From positions 3,038,001 to 3,102,000 of the forward strand of contig JAPYXD010000746.1 of the NCBI GenBank assembly GCA_030998225.1: 64,000 nt of DNA, given 5' to 3'. This stretch comes from Diplolepis rosae (lineage: Eukaryota > Arthropoda > Insecta > Hymenoptera > Diplolepididae). Each line of letters begins with the position of its first letter. The first letter of the stretch is position 1. Positions 1 to 11,140 of the stretch are shown here, piece after piece. The notes beneath the pieces were generated by a model that was given only the letters and a program-made list of their open reading frames with translations, searched no databases and was not told the DNA's origin. Made by a program: the position numbers and the translations under genes.

Positions 1-380
1 ATCCAATTTGAGACATAAGGACAAGTTAGAAGTTATTTGGTGTCACTGTAATTATTTGGGATATATTAAATGTTCAAAAGTGAATCAAAGTTGAGTAAAA
101 TTCAGAAGTGTAGGGTGAAGTTGGAAAGCGTGCGTTAAAAGTTTCTAAATATATATATTATTACTCGTAGTATAATTTCAAAAAACCAGTCTTTTATTGA
201 ATCACAAAAATAGTAGAGCTTTCCGTTCATTCTACTCTACGCTTCAATCGAGAGTTGAGTAAACCGTGAATCGCAAGATTTATTCCACCAGCTAAATCAA
301 TTCACGCAGGAACGAGTGAAAGTAATCTGCGCCTTGGGCACACATAAACATTTTTTAATTTCAAAAACGTGTTGAATTTT
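1..380. mobile_element. CACGGAG-family DNA transposon, left fragment
   Basis: The first 350-380 bases align closely with 44228-44585, the interior just inside the left terminus of the complete copy at 44186-45674. The terminus itself lies outside the window. No protein is encoded here. Homology fades where the LINE that follows begins, so the LINE probably inserted into this copy; a short continuation is seen at 5385-5530. The call rests on within-window similarity only, since the family is not known to me by name. Confidence 0.75.
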
Positions 381-927
381 CAACAAACTGATGTTCCACG
401 TTATTATATTTAAAAATCAAAATCAATTAAAAACATGAACATGAACACTGAACGCAACACACCCAACACCCGAGAGGGCGTTTCGCGGGAGGGCAGCGTC
501 TCGCCCAGACGAATGCGTGACGTCAAGCACGGAGCAGACGCGTCCTGCAGCCCACCAACGGTAGTAGCCGAAAGGACTCTGCCAGCAGCTGGGCTGTCGC
601 CGTCAGGATGGCCGTCAAGGGAGCCCTATAGACAGGCTTTCTCTAGCGGTGGGCCTGCCGGGCGCACGCGTTGGAATGGTTTCTCCGCAACCTTCAGGCG
701 CGTGAGGACGCGGTGTGGAGCAAAAGCATCAGGGGACCTTGAACAGGTTCCTTGATGCCGTATGAGTGAAAACAGTGTGAATGCGGGGGCCCCGTAATAG
801 GGGTATCACCCCAAATGCGCGCATCGCAGTGACGCTGAACTTCCCTGGTACCTTCTCGTGGTCACATCACAACTACATGCACGATACCGACACCCACACA
901 TACAAGAACGAATGCACTGCTGAGTGA

Positions 928-1653
928 ATGGGCTGCGGCCAGCGTCTGGTGGATATTCCCGAAAGACTAGGCAAGAGAGGAGTAGTAGCCTCCCAGCCAG
1001 GGTCCTGCGCCGAGATCCTGAAAGCCATGAAGTCGAAGGTTAACCCCCAAAATTCGGGAGCAGAGGTCCTCTCCATTCGAAGAACCAGGAGGGAGGAGAT
1101 CTTTCTGGTCCTGAAGAAGGGTGGCGACGTCTCAGCTTTCGAGAAGGCGCTCGATCAGGCGGTCGGGGAGAAGGCCAACGTAAAGTCTTCGGTCTCGAAG
1201 AGGACCCTCGAAGTTAGGGACCTCGACGAGACCGTCACAAGGGAAGAGGTTGTTGCCGCGCTGTGCATCGCGCTGGGCAAGCCAGACCTCGGGGACTAGT
1301 GCAGGCTGTACAAGCCCTTCGGCGGTGCGCAGACTGCGGTGGTCTGTTTAACCGAGGCGGAAGCTCGGAGCTTGCTCGGGCTCGGTAAGCTAAGGGTGGG
1401 GTGGGTGAACTGCTGCATCCGAGAGCATGTCAAGGTTGCCCGGTGCTTCAGGTGCCAGGGATGTGGCCATGTGTCGCGCAGCTGCACGCTTCCAGGCAGG
1501 AAGGACGCCTGCTGAAGGTGTGGAGGCGCGTCGCACGTGGCCAAGGAGTGCAAGGCTCAGCCTAAGTGCCTGACATGTGCCGATAGGGGTGAAAAAGATG
1601 TCGCCCATGCTTCGGGGAGCGGTTCTTATTTAGGGTGGAGTTCCGGAGGTTGA
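928..1653 (+). pseudogene. LINE copy 1 ORF1 (zinc-knuckle nucleocapsid-like), broken
   Basis: ORF1 of such LINEs encodes an RNA-binding protein packaged with the element RNA. The frame reads through with TAG at 1297 and TGA at 1513, ending at TGA 1651-1653. The middle carries the motif SIRRTRREEIFLVLKKGGDV, which is shared with copy 2. The C-terminus has CCHC knuckles: C-F-R-C...H...C is intact, while the second knuckle has lost a Trp codon to TGA just before its second cysteine. A third C-x2-C...H cluster follows. The start given is the first Met in frame; the real N-terminus may lie upstream, because copy 2 has a longer N-terminal region. The stops match Trp or sense codons in copy 2, so they are decay. 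Confidence 0.8.
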
Positions 1654-1663
1654 GGGGTGGAAA

Positions 1664-4032
1664 GTGAAGTTTCTACAGCTCAACCTCGGGAGAGGGAAGG
1701 GAGCCCAGAACCTTTTGATGCAGACTGCCAAAGAGAGGGGGGCCGATGTGTTGCTCATTAGTGAGCAACACAAATGGTCTAAAAACTCTGAATGGTACCA
1801 AGATGCATCACGGAGGGCTGGGAACCTTGTTTGTAGACCTGATTTAAACATCGAGGATTTCTTGGAGACCGACGCGGGGTTCGTTTGGGTGAAGGTGGCG
1901 GGGGTGCGTGTGTACAGCTGCTACTTCTTTCCCAACGATCCTTTCGAGATCTTCGAGACCCAGATCCTCCTCCTCGAGGAAAGCCTCAGAGAGGCTAGTG
2001 GGCGGTCCCTTATCGCGGGCGACTTTAATAGTAAGTCGCCCGAGCGGGGCGAAGCCCGCCTGGACAGGAGGGGGATCTTGGTCGGTGATTGGCAGGGATT
2101 TTATGTTCATACGAGGAGCGGGGGGGGGTCGATTATCGACCTCACATTTGCCGCGCCCTGTCTTGCCTCAAGGATAGTCGACTAGTGCGTCCTTCGGGTG
2201 ATTACCTTGAGTGACCACCAGTGCATTGAGTTTAGCAACCGGGGACGGAGTCACCCAGTGAATACGGGAAGGGGCGGCAAAGGAAGGAACCCCTCCTGGA
2301 ACACAAGACGACTCAGCAAAGACAAGCTACTAAAACATCTTGAGGAAACCAGGCTCATAGATAAGCTTGGTTGCGCTAAGTCTGCTGGGTCGTTAGAGGA
2401 CACCGTGCTGGCGGCGAGGCGGAAAGTGGTCGCAACTTGTGACCACTCGATGCCTCGACGAGGGCACGGGCGTACCGGGGACTCGGTGTACTGGTGGAAC
2501 GACCAGTCGTTTGGCCTGCGTCGGAATTGCCTAGCAGCGCGGCGGAGTTTTACCCGCTCAAAGGGTGATCCTCTGCTGCGCGAGGCATGGAAAAAAGCAA
2601 ATACAGCTCTGAGGCAAGGCATAAAGAAAAGCCAACTTCAGTGCTGGAAAGACTTGATCGGTGAGGTCGAGAAGGACCCATAGGGGCTCGCCTTCAAAAT
2701 AGATACCAAGAGATTGGTGTCTAGAAGAAAGACCCCAGGCTTGGATAATCCCGATCGAGTCAAGTACATCGTGCGAAACTTGTTTCCGCATGTAGAGCCG
2801 TTCCAAAGACAGGACCGAAGCTCCTGCGTGGTCCGACGCGAAGAATTCTTCACTCTGGAGGAACTAAAGAGAGCGGGTGGGAGACTTAAGGTGAATAAAG
2901 TGACGGGGATCTACGGGGTGCCAAACGATATCCTCAAAGAGGTGATCGGGGTATACCCGGAGATCCTCCTGGAAGCCTTTAACTCCTGTCTTCGGGAGGG
3001 GAGATTCTTCGCAGACTAGAAGAAGCAGAGGTTGGTCCTGCTGAGGAAGGGCAACAAACCTCTAGGGGATGCCTCATCGCATAGACCAATATGTTTATTG
3101 GATACGATGGGGGAACTTCTGGAGGAAATGATCCTACAAAGACTACAGGGTCACATGGTCCGCGAGAATGGTCCCTCGGAAAATCAGTTTGGCGACAGGT
3201 GGGTGATATACGAGGGCGGAAAATGGTCTTTCAAGGAAGAGATGACATGTGGCGCCCCTCAAGGGTTGCGGGTGGGTCCACTCGTTTGGAACGTCATGTA
3301 CGACGATTTCCTGCACATGGACCTGCCTGCTGGAACGAGCATCATCGGCTTCCCGGATGACGCACTTGTCGTGTGCGCCGCTGACGACGTCAAAATCCTG
3401 AAACTGAGGATCAATGATAGTCTGTAGCGGGAAAAGTGTTCGTTGGATAGCAGATGTCTGAAAATGGCCCCTGAAAAGACCGAGGCTTTGCTGGTCACAG
3501 ACAGGAGACCCATCCAATATCCGAAGATCATTCTCGGGGAACATGAAATCGAGTGAAAAAGGGCATCAAGTACCTGGGAGTGCAGTTGGATCGAAGGCTT
3601 AGCTTCGGCGAACACTTACAGATCGCGACTGGCACAGCCATCCAATGTGAGGCAGCCCTGACTCGGCTCATGCCCAACATTCGTGGACCCGGGGAAGCTA
3701 AGAGACGGCTGGTGGCGAGCGTGGTAAATTTGAAGTGGTTTTTGCTGGCACAGAGAGATGTGGTGATGAGAATTGTCTCAGCATACCGAACTGTGTCGAC
3801 GAATGCTGTGCTGGTCCTGGCGAGCATCCCGCCAATTGACTTTTTGGCGGAGGAAAGGAAAGAGACCTTTCAGCTCCGTAAGGAGCTCACCTGCTTAACA
3901 AAACTACAGGAAATCGCTCGCGCGAAGGAGGCTATCCGCAAGGATGGAAGGCGCAGACTCGTCGAGAAATGGCAGGCAAGATGGCATGGTGACCAATCTG
4001 AACGGAAATGGATGCTTATCGAGGGCCAATAG
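1664..4032 (+). pseudogene. LINE copy 1 ORF2 (APE endonuclease + reverse transcriptase), broken
   Basis: ORF2 should nick target DNA and reverse-transcribe the element RNA. The endonuclease runs from 1664 to ~2240, with QLNLGRG, LISEQ, GDFNSKSPE, SIIDLTFA and LSDHQCIEF matching the active-site blocks of APE-type nucleases. RT blocks follow: a KVNKVTGIYGVPND region, HRPICLLDTMGE, CGAPQGLRVGPLVWN and GFPDDALVV, where the usual A of F-A-D-D is Pro. There are in-frame stops at 2183, 2681, 3017 and 3425, then TGA in place of Trp near 3554 and a 1-base deletion just after it. Between ENQFG (~3190) and DRWVIYEG the segment that should hold RT motif A is missing. The copy cannot be active. Confidence 0.85.
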
Positions 4033-4392
4033 AAATCGCATCGGGGCCTGAACCTGCGGTCCTGCGCCCTGGGCGGACTTGACTGTCCGCGTCGACCGGG
4101 GGGAGAAATCGTCTTGTTCCTCCCCAGATTGGCGCGGCTAGTCGGTCTGCCAAACGGGCGTGTGGCCGCGGATGGGAGTTCCGGGCGAACGGATGACGGA
4201 AGAGTCGTACGCGACTTTAAGCTGGAACCAACCACCCGTGAAGTTTAAAGCCGAAAGGCGATTCCGCGGGTGGTGTTTTGGTTCGAGAGAGGGGGCTTTG
4301 GTTTTAACAGATATGCCTAGACTCGTCCTAGGAGAGTCCTGTACAACGTCTATAAAAGATTTCGCCATTTTTCCTCCTCACCAAAAAAAAAA

Positions 4393-4617
4393 CTGTTTTA
4401 TCTATAGTATGTAGTGCAGCATTTACTTAATAGTGGATTCTAAATACTTATAAACTGGTTACTTTAAACATTCATCGTACTTTGATGATAATCCACTAGT
4501 TTATATAATTTATTTAAAAATTTCACATGATCTAGTCATATAAATTCCGTAAGTTTAATAAATGCTTGATTCATAATTTTTTCTTAATTCATTTATAACT
4601 ACTTCTTTCTTTTTCAA
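4393..4617. other. AT-rich sequence with a small inverted repeat
   Basis: No coding signal. TAGTGGATT near 4431 pairs with AATCCACTA near 4490 across ~50 bases, possibly the ends of a very short insertion. Confidence 0.4.
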
Positions 4618-4621
4618 TTAA

Positions 4622-5367
4622 GGACGTTCTCTTGCACGTAGATGTGCTCATCCAACTCTATCATAGGTTGTGGGATTACTGTTAAGCTTTCTAACCGAAT
4701 GAGTTGAGCACCGTTTATGCGCAAAAGTAACAAAATGTGTCTTTTACGTCGATTTGTGCGATTTGGCAACACCGCTTTCCTGTCTTTCTCATATCGAGTC
4801 GAAAGCATATGGTGTGAGAGAGGTTATATTATGAGTTTATTGACAGTTTGTAAATACTAATAAGATGTCTAATAAATTTCGCAAAAAAAATTGATTTTTT
4901 ATTTCACAAAAATCAACTGCTCGTAAAAACAAAGCTCTGGAAGCAATGTCAAATGAAAGCGTACGTGCGCGCTGTTGATGCGGTGTTTCCAAGTCACCAT
5001 ATTTGCTTCAGCAAGCCGGCTAAGACTTTGTGCAACTGCGAGTTTCAACAACGTATATCTTTAAAAGTAGTGCCGGTACACGTATTTTTTATGATAGCAT
5101 ACGATTCCTTATAATATCTAGTATAATATACTAGTTTTCCAAAAAAATCTAAAGAAAATTATGCTTTTAATGTAAAGAAAGGTATCGCGAAACTGAACTA
5201 CGCCTATCTAACACGTGTTAAGAGATTCAACTTTAGAGCTTAATTTCTCGATTTTAAGTACCGGTCTTGATGCTAATCTTTTTACCGCTTTGTAGATCAT
5301 GGTAAAAAGTACTTATTTACGAAATTTGAAAGAAATCTAAAGAAAAGTGATTTTCAAGAGAACGTCC
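4622..5367. mobile_element. TTAA-flanked non-autonomous DNA transposon (746 bp)
   Basis: Bounded by TTAA at 4618-4621 and 5368-5371. The termini are exact 13-bp inverted repeats, GGACGTTCTCTTG on the left and CAAGAGAACGTCC on the right. TTAA duplication is typical of the piggyBac superfamily and of some other superfamilies, so the superfamily is inferred only. No transposase coding remains; a 64-residue minus-strand frame near 4614-4808 runs across the terminus and is chance. CACGGAG-family sequence resumes right after the element, so it inserted into that older copy. Confidence 0.85.
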
Positions 5368-5384
5368 TTAAGTTTATTAAATTA

Positions 5385-5530
5385 ACTTGCTTTCATGAAA
5401 ATTTAAACAGCATAAGTCTTGATAAGTGTATTACATAAAATTTTAAAAATCTACACTACATTTTGATTTCACATAAATTTCTCAGGCACAATAATAATTT
5501 TGAATTCGCAATTGTAAAATTTCATGATTA
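5385..5530. repeat. CACGGAG-family remnant, continuation of the left-edge copy
   Basis: The stretch from ATGAAAATTTAAACAGC to about GCAATTGTAAAATTTC matches 44650-44760 of the complete element in the same orientation. It supports the view that one copy began before position 1 and was split by the LINE and the TTAA element. Similarity becomes patchy after 5530. Confidence 0.6.
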
Positions 5531-6262
5531 ATTCATTACGAAAAAATTATGTACAATCGCATGCTTTTCAGTAGCAAATTCACAAATAAACTAAGAAAAC
5601 CGCGGAACTCTGTTGAATAATTCAACTTTAGCGCTTCGTGCGTCGCACGCTTTTTATTAACAACCCTCTTAATTCTTTATTTTTAGTACGAATAATTTGA
5701 AATTTTCCGAAAAACTTCCTCAAATACAAATAAATAACTTTGTTACTTCATATTTTTCGAAACAAAAAAATTTATTCGTCACTTTTTCCCTCCGAATCGC
5801 GAAAAACAAAGAATTGACAGGTATTGATTTGATATTGAATATTATCAAATGTTGATGGTGTTTATTGTTTTTAAATGACTATTCGGAATCAGCAATGAAT
5901 ACTGAATGAAAATACGCAAAATTTAATCCATTTCGTGCAGTCCTTACCGAGAAAGCGCAATTTATGTTTTTTGAAACATTGATTTTAGGTTATTCAAAAA
6001 ATACCTTTTATATTTTTTTTTTCGTAATAATCATCTTGGACCAAAAAATACTTGAGTAATAAAAGTTGTATTTTGGCAAGCTCTATTAGCTTATATTCTT
6101 TTATTTTGAGTTTTCACAACTTTTTTTTTTTTACTTTAATTTTAGAAAGTGGACAATACTTTTCCCCTTTTTCGAGCACTCAGTGAGTTCTTCTTCCCGT
6201 GGGCTCAATTGTGGAACGCACTGTGAAGTTTGTGTCATCTTGTGCACACTTCAAAACGTTTA
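5531..6262. other. AT-rich region, no gene seen
   Basis: No frame with family motifs, no paired splice sites bounding a coding stretch, and no inverted termini recognised. A less AT-rich patch at ~6165-6260 borders the next element. Confidence 0.5.
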
Positions 6263-6939
6263 GTAGTCAGTCCTATACTTCCAGAAGACGATACATAAGG
6301 TCATAAGGTCATAACCTCGAGCTCCCGTGATGCGAAGAGTTTGGAAAGTTGATCACCATGCCGCCGCACCACGCCTCTCATCTGTCTATGCAGCTTATAA
6401 CGGCTATTTTCGTTTTATTATTCGAAACGTTCGTAGCCGATAAGCTTAATCAGTAGTTAGCTGTAAGTATAGAGAGTCCGAACCTGCAGCGATTAAGAAT
6501 AATTTTAATATCATTTGAACAAGCAATTATATGTGTAGTAAGTGTGTACAATAGTGAGTTAGTATGTACTTAAAAATGAATGTGGTATTTAACGTTAATA
6601 TGAAGAGTATATTTTTGTTTTAAATTAGTTATCATATAAATGAAAATTTTTCCAAAGTTTAATCTCCAATAGATTATGTATTTCTTTCAGTTTCATATAT
6701 TATAGAACTGCTACTATATTACTAATTAATATAAAGACCTTTTTTCCGTGTACATTTTAAATATTTTTTAATATAAAGTTCCCAGTTGATACAGAATTGT
6801 TTGCAATTCAGTTAGTAATGATTACTTCATTTAAAAAGTTCATACATTGCTTAAATAAGTTAGTAGGTGATATCTTTTCCGTGAGCATTGATACTTTATT
6901 GTCCCGTGCACAGCTTATTTTTAGTATAGGACTGACTAC
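6263..6939. mobile_element. TA-flanked element with 17-bp TIRs (677 bp)
   Basis: TA at 6261-6262 and 6940-6941 flank exact inverted repeats, GTAGTCAGTCCTATACT on the left and its complement ending at 6939. TA duplication suggests the Tc1/mariner group, but no transposase motifs remain. The left part is GC-richer and holds a short ORF (separate entry) followed by a strong donor-like GTAAGT at 6463. This could be the 5' exon of the full-length relative. Confidence 0.75.
6358..6456 (+). CDS. Short ORF with signal-peptide-like core, just before a splice donor
   Basis: The ATG sits in a favourable context (ATCACCATG). It opens a 32-codon frame with His and Ser near the start, then a hydrophobic run LITAIFVLLF at residues 14-23, then FVADKLNQ and TAG. 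Six bases after the stop comes a consensus donor, GTAAGT at 6463. This looks like a first exon for a secreted or membrane protein whose frame now closes early, or like an upstream ORF. It lies inside a TA-flanked element, which argues against a host gene. Frames this short occur by chance, so confidence is low and I assign no function. Confidence 0.2.
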   Translation: MPPHHASHLSMQLITAIFVLLFETFVADKLNQ

Positions 6940-7077
6940 TAGACTCGACCGGACAGATTCCAGGAGTACCTACTGATATACCCCGGTTGCTTAACCTCCA
7001 ATCCTAAGGTCCGCATGTAAATTATTTATTGAATTCTCATCCTGGTTCTGAAAAGATAGACTGGTTTTGCAACATGA

Positions 7078-7590
7078 GGCCGTGCATTGTCTTAAAACAA
7101 AATTACTTTGTGTGTTCTTTCTCCCCATTCTAGTCGTTTTTGTTTTAATACTTGGTTTAATTTTATCAATTGTTCTTGGTAGCGATCACCAGAAATTGTA
7201 TTACCAGGTTTTAACAGTTCAATAGTACACAGCTCCCTTTTGATCCCACTAAATACACAGAAAAGCATTTTTTCCATGAATATTGCGCACTGGTTGTGAT
7301 GTTGATTGTTGGCCGGGGTCTAACCATGATTTTTTGCGCTTGGGGTTGTGGAAATAGATCCACTTTTTATCGCCAACAACAATTCGATACAAAAATGACT
7401 TTCTTTTGAAGCGATCAAACAAAATTTCACAAGTTCTTTTGAGCTTTTCGATGTTTCTTTCTTTTAATTAGTACGGCATCCATTTTTCTTCTTTCTGGAT
7501 GTTTCCAATTGCTTGTAAACGTCTAGAAATAGTTCGCTGGTCAACTTCCAATGTTGTTACATAAAACTTAGAATATCGTTCAGTGAATAT
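7078..7590 (-). pseudogene. mariner transposase fragment (older copy)
   Basis: Minus-strand reading gives ordered mariner blocks: TLEVDQRTISRRLQAIGN from the helix-turn-helix linker, then VVGDKKWIYFHNPKRKKSW holding the first catalytic Asp, then CVFSGIKRELCTIELLKPG, then DNARPHVAKPVY with the second Asp. The enzyme would cut and paste its own element. The third Asp region and C-terminus are absent to the left. A stop follows WMPY, and the fragment has no visible TIRs. It is distinct from the better-bounded mariner at 7675-8533. Confidence 0.85.
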
Positions 7591-7674
7591 CATTGACAGA
7601 TTTCTAATAAGAAAAAAAACAATAGTGGCATTACATGGCAGCTATGTTACATAAGAAGCTAAGGCAATCTACTA

Positions 7675-8533
7675 GGGTGTTTGCTATTGACGTGATAAAA
7701 TGAACAAGAATTTATTTTGTTGGCAAAAATCGGTTTTATTTCTCAATGTACTCCCCCTTTCCCTTAATGCAACGAGTCCAACGATCTTTCAACTTTTCTA
7801 TGCCTTCCACATAATACGATTTGTCAAACCCTCCAAAATACACTTCTGCTTTCCATTCAACTTCTTCATTCGACTCAAAACGCCTACCATACAGCCATCT
7901 CTTTAGGTTTGGAAATAGATAATAGTCGCTCGGGGCCAGGTTTGGAGAATACGGTGAATGCGGAAGCGATTCGAAACCCAATTCATGCTATTTTGCCTGT
8001 GCAATGTTCGATGTGTGAGATGGTACATTGTTATTATGAAAAGGGATTTTTTTCTTCTTCAAATGTGTCCGTTTCTTCTTGATTTCGTCAATCAATCAAC
8101 CCAATAATGCAGCATAATATGCTTCAGTAATCGTCCTTCGTTTCTCAAGGTAGTAGATGAAAATTACTCCAAGTGCATCCCAAAATACACTAGCCATAAG
8201 TTTCCCAGTCGATTGTTACGTTTTCGGACGCTTTGGTGCACCTTCACCAGGTTTAACCTACTGCTTTGATCCTTCACGTGATTCCGGAGTATAGTGGTGA
8301 ATCGATGCAAAAACTCTTTCGGATTGCAGTTAAAATAGGTCAAATTTTGCTCTGAAGTGGTAACAAGAATTCGTTCCTGGTTGCTTTGAGACATTATAAC
8401 TTGTATACAAATGTATGGATTTGGCTGAAACTTTTAACATAAGAGGTTTGATGGATGGAACTTGTCAACAATGATAGGCGTTTGTTATTAGTGACGACAC
8501 CTCATAAAAATATCACGTCAATATCAAACACCC
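7675..8533 (-). mobile_element. mariner element, TA-flanked, internally decayed (859 bp)
   Basis: TA dinucleotides at 7673-7674 and 8534-8535 flank near-identical inverted termini starting GGGTGTTTG. Active mariners are about 1.3 kb, so roughly a third is missing. The transposase lies on the minus strand (separate entry). Confidence 0.85.
7736..8394 (-). pseudogene. mariner transposase, N-terminus lost, catalytic residues changed
   Basis: The C-terminal part is well preserved: SLPHSPYSPNLAPSDYYLFP with the third catalytic Asp, then SNEEVEWKAEVYFGGFDKSY and the terminal KGEYIEK. Upstream, separated by stops and frame changes, come HNNNVPSHTSNIAQAK, where the second catalytic Asp position reads Asn, and ASVFWDALGVIF. 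Before that comes LVTTSEQNLTYFNCNPKE, where the first-Asp position appears to be Ser. The DNA-binding N-terminus cannot fit in the 140 bases left before the terminus. Motif assignment is by family knowledge and is strong; the Asp losses are read directly. Confidence 0.88.
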
Positions 8534-9210
8534 TAGTATGTTTGAACAGCGGTTTCATATGGTATGAAATGACAAGTATTATTTTTCTTTTAGTTGAATT
8601 AAATCCTAAAAATAATTTTCTGACATTCAAACCTGCATTTAAGTGGAACAGGCAATGCGTCACTGTGACCTTGTGGACCAACAGACTCATGTGCACGCGG
8701 TACACTTCTGATACAAAGGTGGATCATTCTATTAAGGTGTCTAAAAAGTCCCGGGACGGTTGAATATTTCCTCAGGTAAAATATTTTTCAAAACAGTAAA
8801 GGTCATTCCTGAAGTAAATTCCAACGAAGAATTCAATGGTGACCTTCATTTTGGCCTTGAAGTTGACCTTTATGGCTTTTTGAAGGTCAAATTTGTTTTC
8901 TTTTAATGGAAACCCCCTTTTTTCACATCTGCAATCGATAGAGCGAAAAATAATACGTTCAAGTACGTACCCAAGTCATAGGTCAATTGTAACGTTCAAG
9001 GTCCATTAGAGGTTATTTGAAATAAACAAAGTTTTCCAAGAGGTCAGTGTAATTCCTGAAGTAAACTTCAACGAGAAATTCATTGGTGAGCTCTGTATTG
9101 ATCTTGGTGATGATCTTCAAGGTTTTTTCAAGGTTTTTTCCAAGCAGTTTACGTTTACGTTTAGCATTACCCAGGAACAACGACGTGGATGTAGTAAATT
9201 CTGTTCCCTT

Positions 9211-9340
9211 TGGGGTGCTTGATTAGCGTGAGTCCCCTTGCCTCTCACGTTTCAGGGTGCTTGATTAGCGTGAGTCCGCTTGCCTCTCACATTTCGGGGT
9301 GCTTGATTAGCGTAAGTCCCCTTGCCTCTCACGCTTCAGT
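9211..9340. repeat. 43-bp tandem repeat, three units
   Basis: Three head-to-tail units, each starting GGGTGCTTGATTAGCGT and continuing to a CTTGCCTCTCAC block. They differ at a few positions. They sit between the left inverted repeat and the transposase C-terminus. There are no unique spacers, so this is a minisatellite and not a CRISPR-type array. Confidence 0.9.
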
Positions 9341-10360
9341 GAAGATGTTCGAACTGAAAACCTTGAGCTTCTTGACAAAAAGCTATTCGATTATAAAAAT
9401 GAGTTACAGCATTACGAATTATCTCCCTATCAATGAAAGTAGCCTCTTGCAGAATCCGATTCTGCAATTCGTCTAAGCTTTGGGGTTGCGTTGAGTATAC
9501 TTTGCTCTTTAAATAACCCCAAAGAAAATAGTCGAGACGCGTCAGATCAGGAGATCTAGCAGGCCACTCGATTTCACCCCTTCTTCCAATCCACCTATGA
9601 GGGACCTGAGTATCCAAATATGCTCAAACCTCCCTACCGTAATGAGCCGCTGCTCCGTCCTGCTGGAACCAAATATTTTGAAAATTATCGCCTGTAATCT
9701 CCCTTATTCTTGGTACAATTTGGTTTCTGAGAAGCTCTTCATATGCACGGGAATTGAGATTACCATCGATGAAGAAAGGGCCTATCAATGTATCATTCAA
9801 GATACCGACCCAAACATTAATCTTTTGTGGATATTGTGTGTGACTCCAACATCCAATCAGGATTTGTGTCAGACCAATATCTACAATTTTGCCTGTTAAC
9901 TCCATTTTTTAAAGTGAAAGTAGGTTCATCTGAAAATACTGTATTGTACAAGATCGTCTTCATTGAGCTCTTGTACCAGATGAACTTTGTAAGGATGGAA
10001 ATTAATGCTTTTTAAAATATTTCGCACTGTCTCAGGAACAACGTCACGCTCATCACTAGCTCGACGTAAACTAAGGTGTGGGTTTTCAACAAATGCTTGG
10101 GCTATGTCCATCTGCATCTCCTCAGATCCTGCAGAGTTTGGCCGACCAGTTCTCTGAAGGTCCTTGATAGATCCATGATTCATAAAGCGCCTTACAGTTC
10201 TTTCAATTGTTGATTTTGAGACAGGAATTAACCCTTCTCCATTACGAAAAGTGCGATTAAAAAGCAAACGAACTTGATCATAAGATCGAACTCGATCTCC
10301 CCAACCACGTATCATTAATACAGATACCCTCTCTCGTTCCGAAAGTTTCGCTTGCGCCAT
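9336..10360 (-). pseudogene. Tc1/mariner transposase, DD41D type, frameshifted
   Basis: The N-terminal 144 residues (from Met at 10360) contain paired helix-turn-helix blocks: a first helix set near residues 5-35, then VSKSTIERTVRRFMNHGSIKDL, and RTGRPNSAG, which resembles the linker motif of this superfamily. A frame change near 9905-9930 leads into VWVGILNDTLIGPFF and WFQQDGAAAHYGREV. An in-frame TGA then precedes AYLDTQVPHRWIGRRGEIEW and RSPDLTRLDYFLWG. Counting from the Asp of QQD to the Asp of RLDYF gives 41 intervening residues, treating the stop as one. The enzyme mediates cut-and-paste transposition. With one frameshift and one stop this copy is inactive, though lightly damaged. Confidence 0.88.
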
Positions 10361-11091
10361 AATAATCTTTCAGCGAAAGATAGTAAGTATGTACTCGTAA
10401 TACGTAAATTTAGTTTTGGTTCGTAATATTCGTATGGAGATAGAAAAACGGTATAGGACTAATGGTACCGCCTTAGGTATTGACTTAGGTATCGAAAAAC
10501 GGTATAGGTCTTTTCGATATAACTCTTTGGGGAGGAACAGAACTCTCACCAGAACTCCTGGAACTTTTAATGAAAAATTTCCTATACATATGATTTTACA
10601 ATATTCAAAACACTGTAACCAAGATCAATACAGAGCTCACCAATGAATTTCTCGTTGAAGTTTACTTCAGGAATTACATTGACCTCTTGGAAAACTTTGT
10701 TTATTTCAAATAACCTCTAATGGACCTTGAACGTTACAATCGACCTATGACTTGGGTACGTCCTTGAACATAGTATTTTTTGCTCATTCGATTGCAGATG
10801 TGAAAAAAGGGGGTTTCCATTTAAAAAAAACAAATTTGACCTTCAAAAAGCCATGAATGTCAACTGCAAGGTCAAAATGAAGGTCACCATTGAATTCCCC
10901 GTTGAAAAATACTTCAGGAATGACCTTCACTTTTTTGAAAAATATTTTACCTGAGGAAATATCCAACCGTCTCGGTACTTTTTAGACACCCTGTATATTA
11001 GTATCATTGTATGCATACCATTTTAATAAAGATTTCGACATATTTTCTTTGAAAAATTAAGGAAAATCCGGCCAAACCACATATGCACCCG

Positions 11092-11140
11092 AACTCTACG
11101 CAACTTAATTAAGTTGATGTGTTCGGGTGTTTAGCTGTAT
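11092..11140. other. Short palindrome CACCCGAAC...GTTCGGGTG
   Basis: Nested inverted sequences: CACCCGAAC with GTTCGGGTG outside, and CAACTTAATTAAGTTG at the centre. It could form a cruciform or be the remnant of a tiny insertion. No function is assigned. Confidence 0.5.

Larger units (their letters stand above)
430..4392 (+). mobile_element. Degenerate non-LTR retrotransposon (R1-clade-like LINE), copy 1
   Basis: A two-ORF LINE ending in a CTCCTCACC motif and a 10-base A tail. Its GC content is far above that of the flanks. The last ~230 bases are nearly identical to the end of the second copy at 20498-24619. The 5' boundary is uncertain: bases ~430-925 are GC-rich and lack convincing coding, so I read them as 5'UTR. 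They do not match the 5' end of copy 2. Both ORFs are broken, so this copy is dead. A target duplication could not be found because the 5' boundary is unclear. Confidence 0.9.
8735..10993 (-). mobile_element. DD41D mariner-like element with ~375-bp inverted repeats
   Basis: Arms at 8735-9107 and 10618-10993 are inverted copies of each other and begin GGTGTCTAAAAAGT. TA lies outside both ends (8733-8734 and 10994-10995); the left end lacks two bases relative to the right. Between them lie a three-unit tandem repeat and a broken minus-strand transposase. Inverted repeats this long are unusual for the mariner group, where about 30 bases is normal. Confidence 0.85.

Noticed and set aside
435..755. 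106-residue Arg/Pro/Ser-rich plus-strand frame before LINE ORF1
   Set aside because: It lies in the GC-rich LINE 5'UTR, has no domain, and is not conserved in copy 2, where the 5' region differs.
9211..9340. CRISPR-like regular repeats
   Set aside because: Units are directly adjacent with no unique spacers; this is eukaryotic minisatellite sequence.
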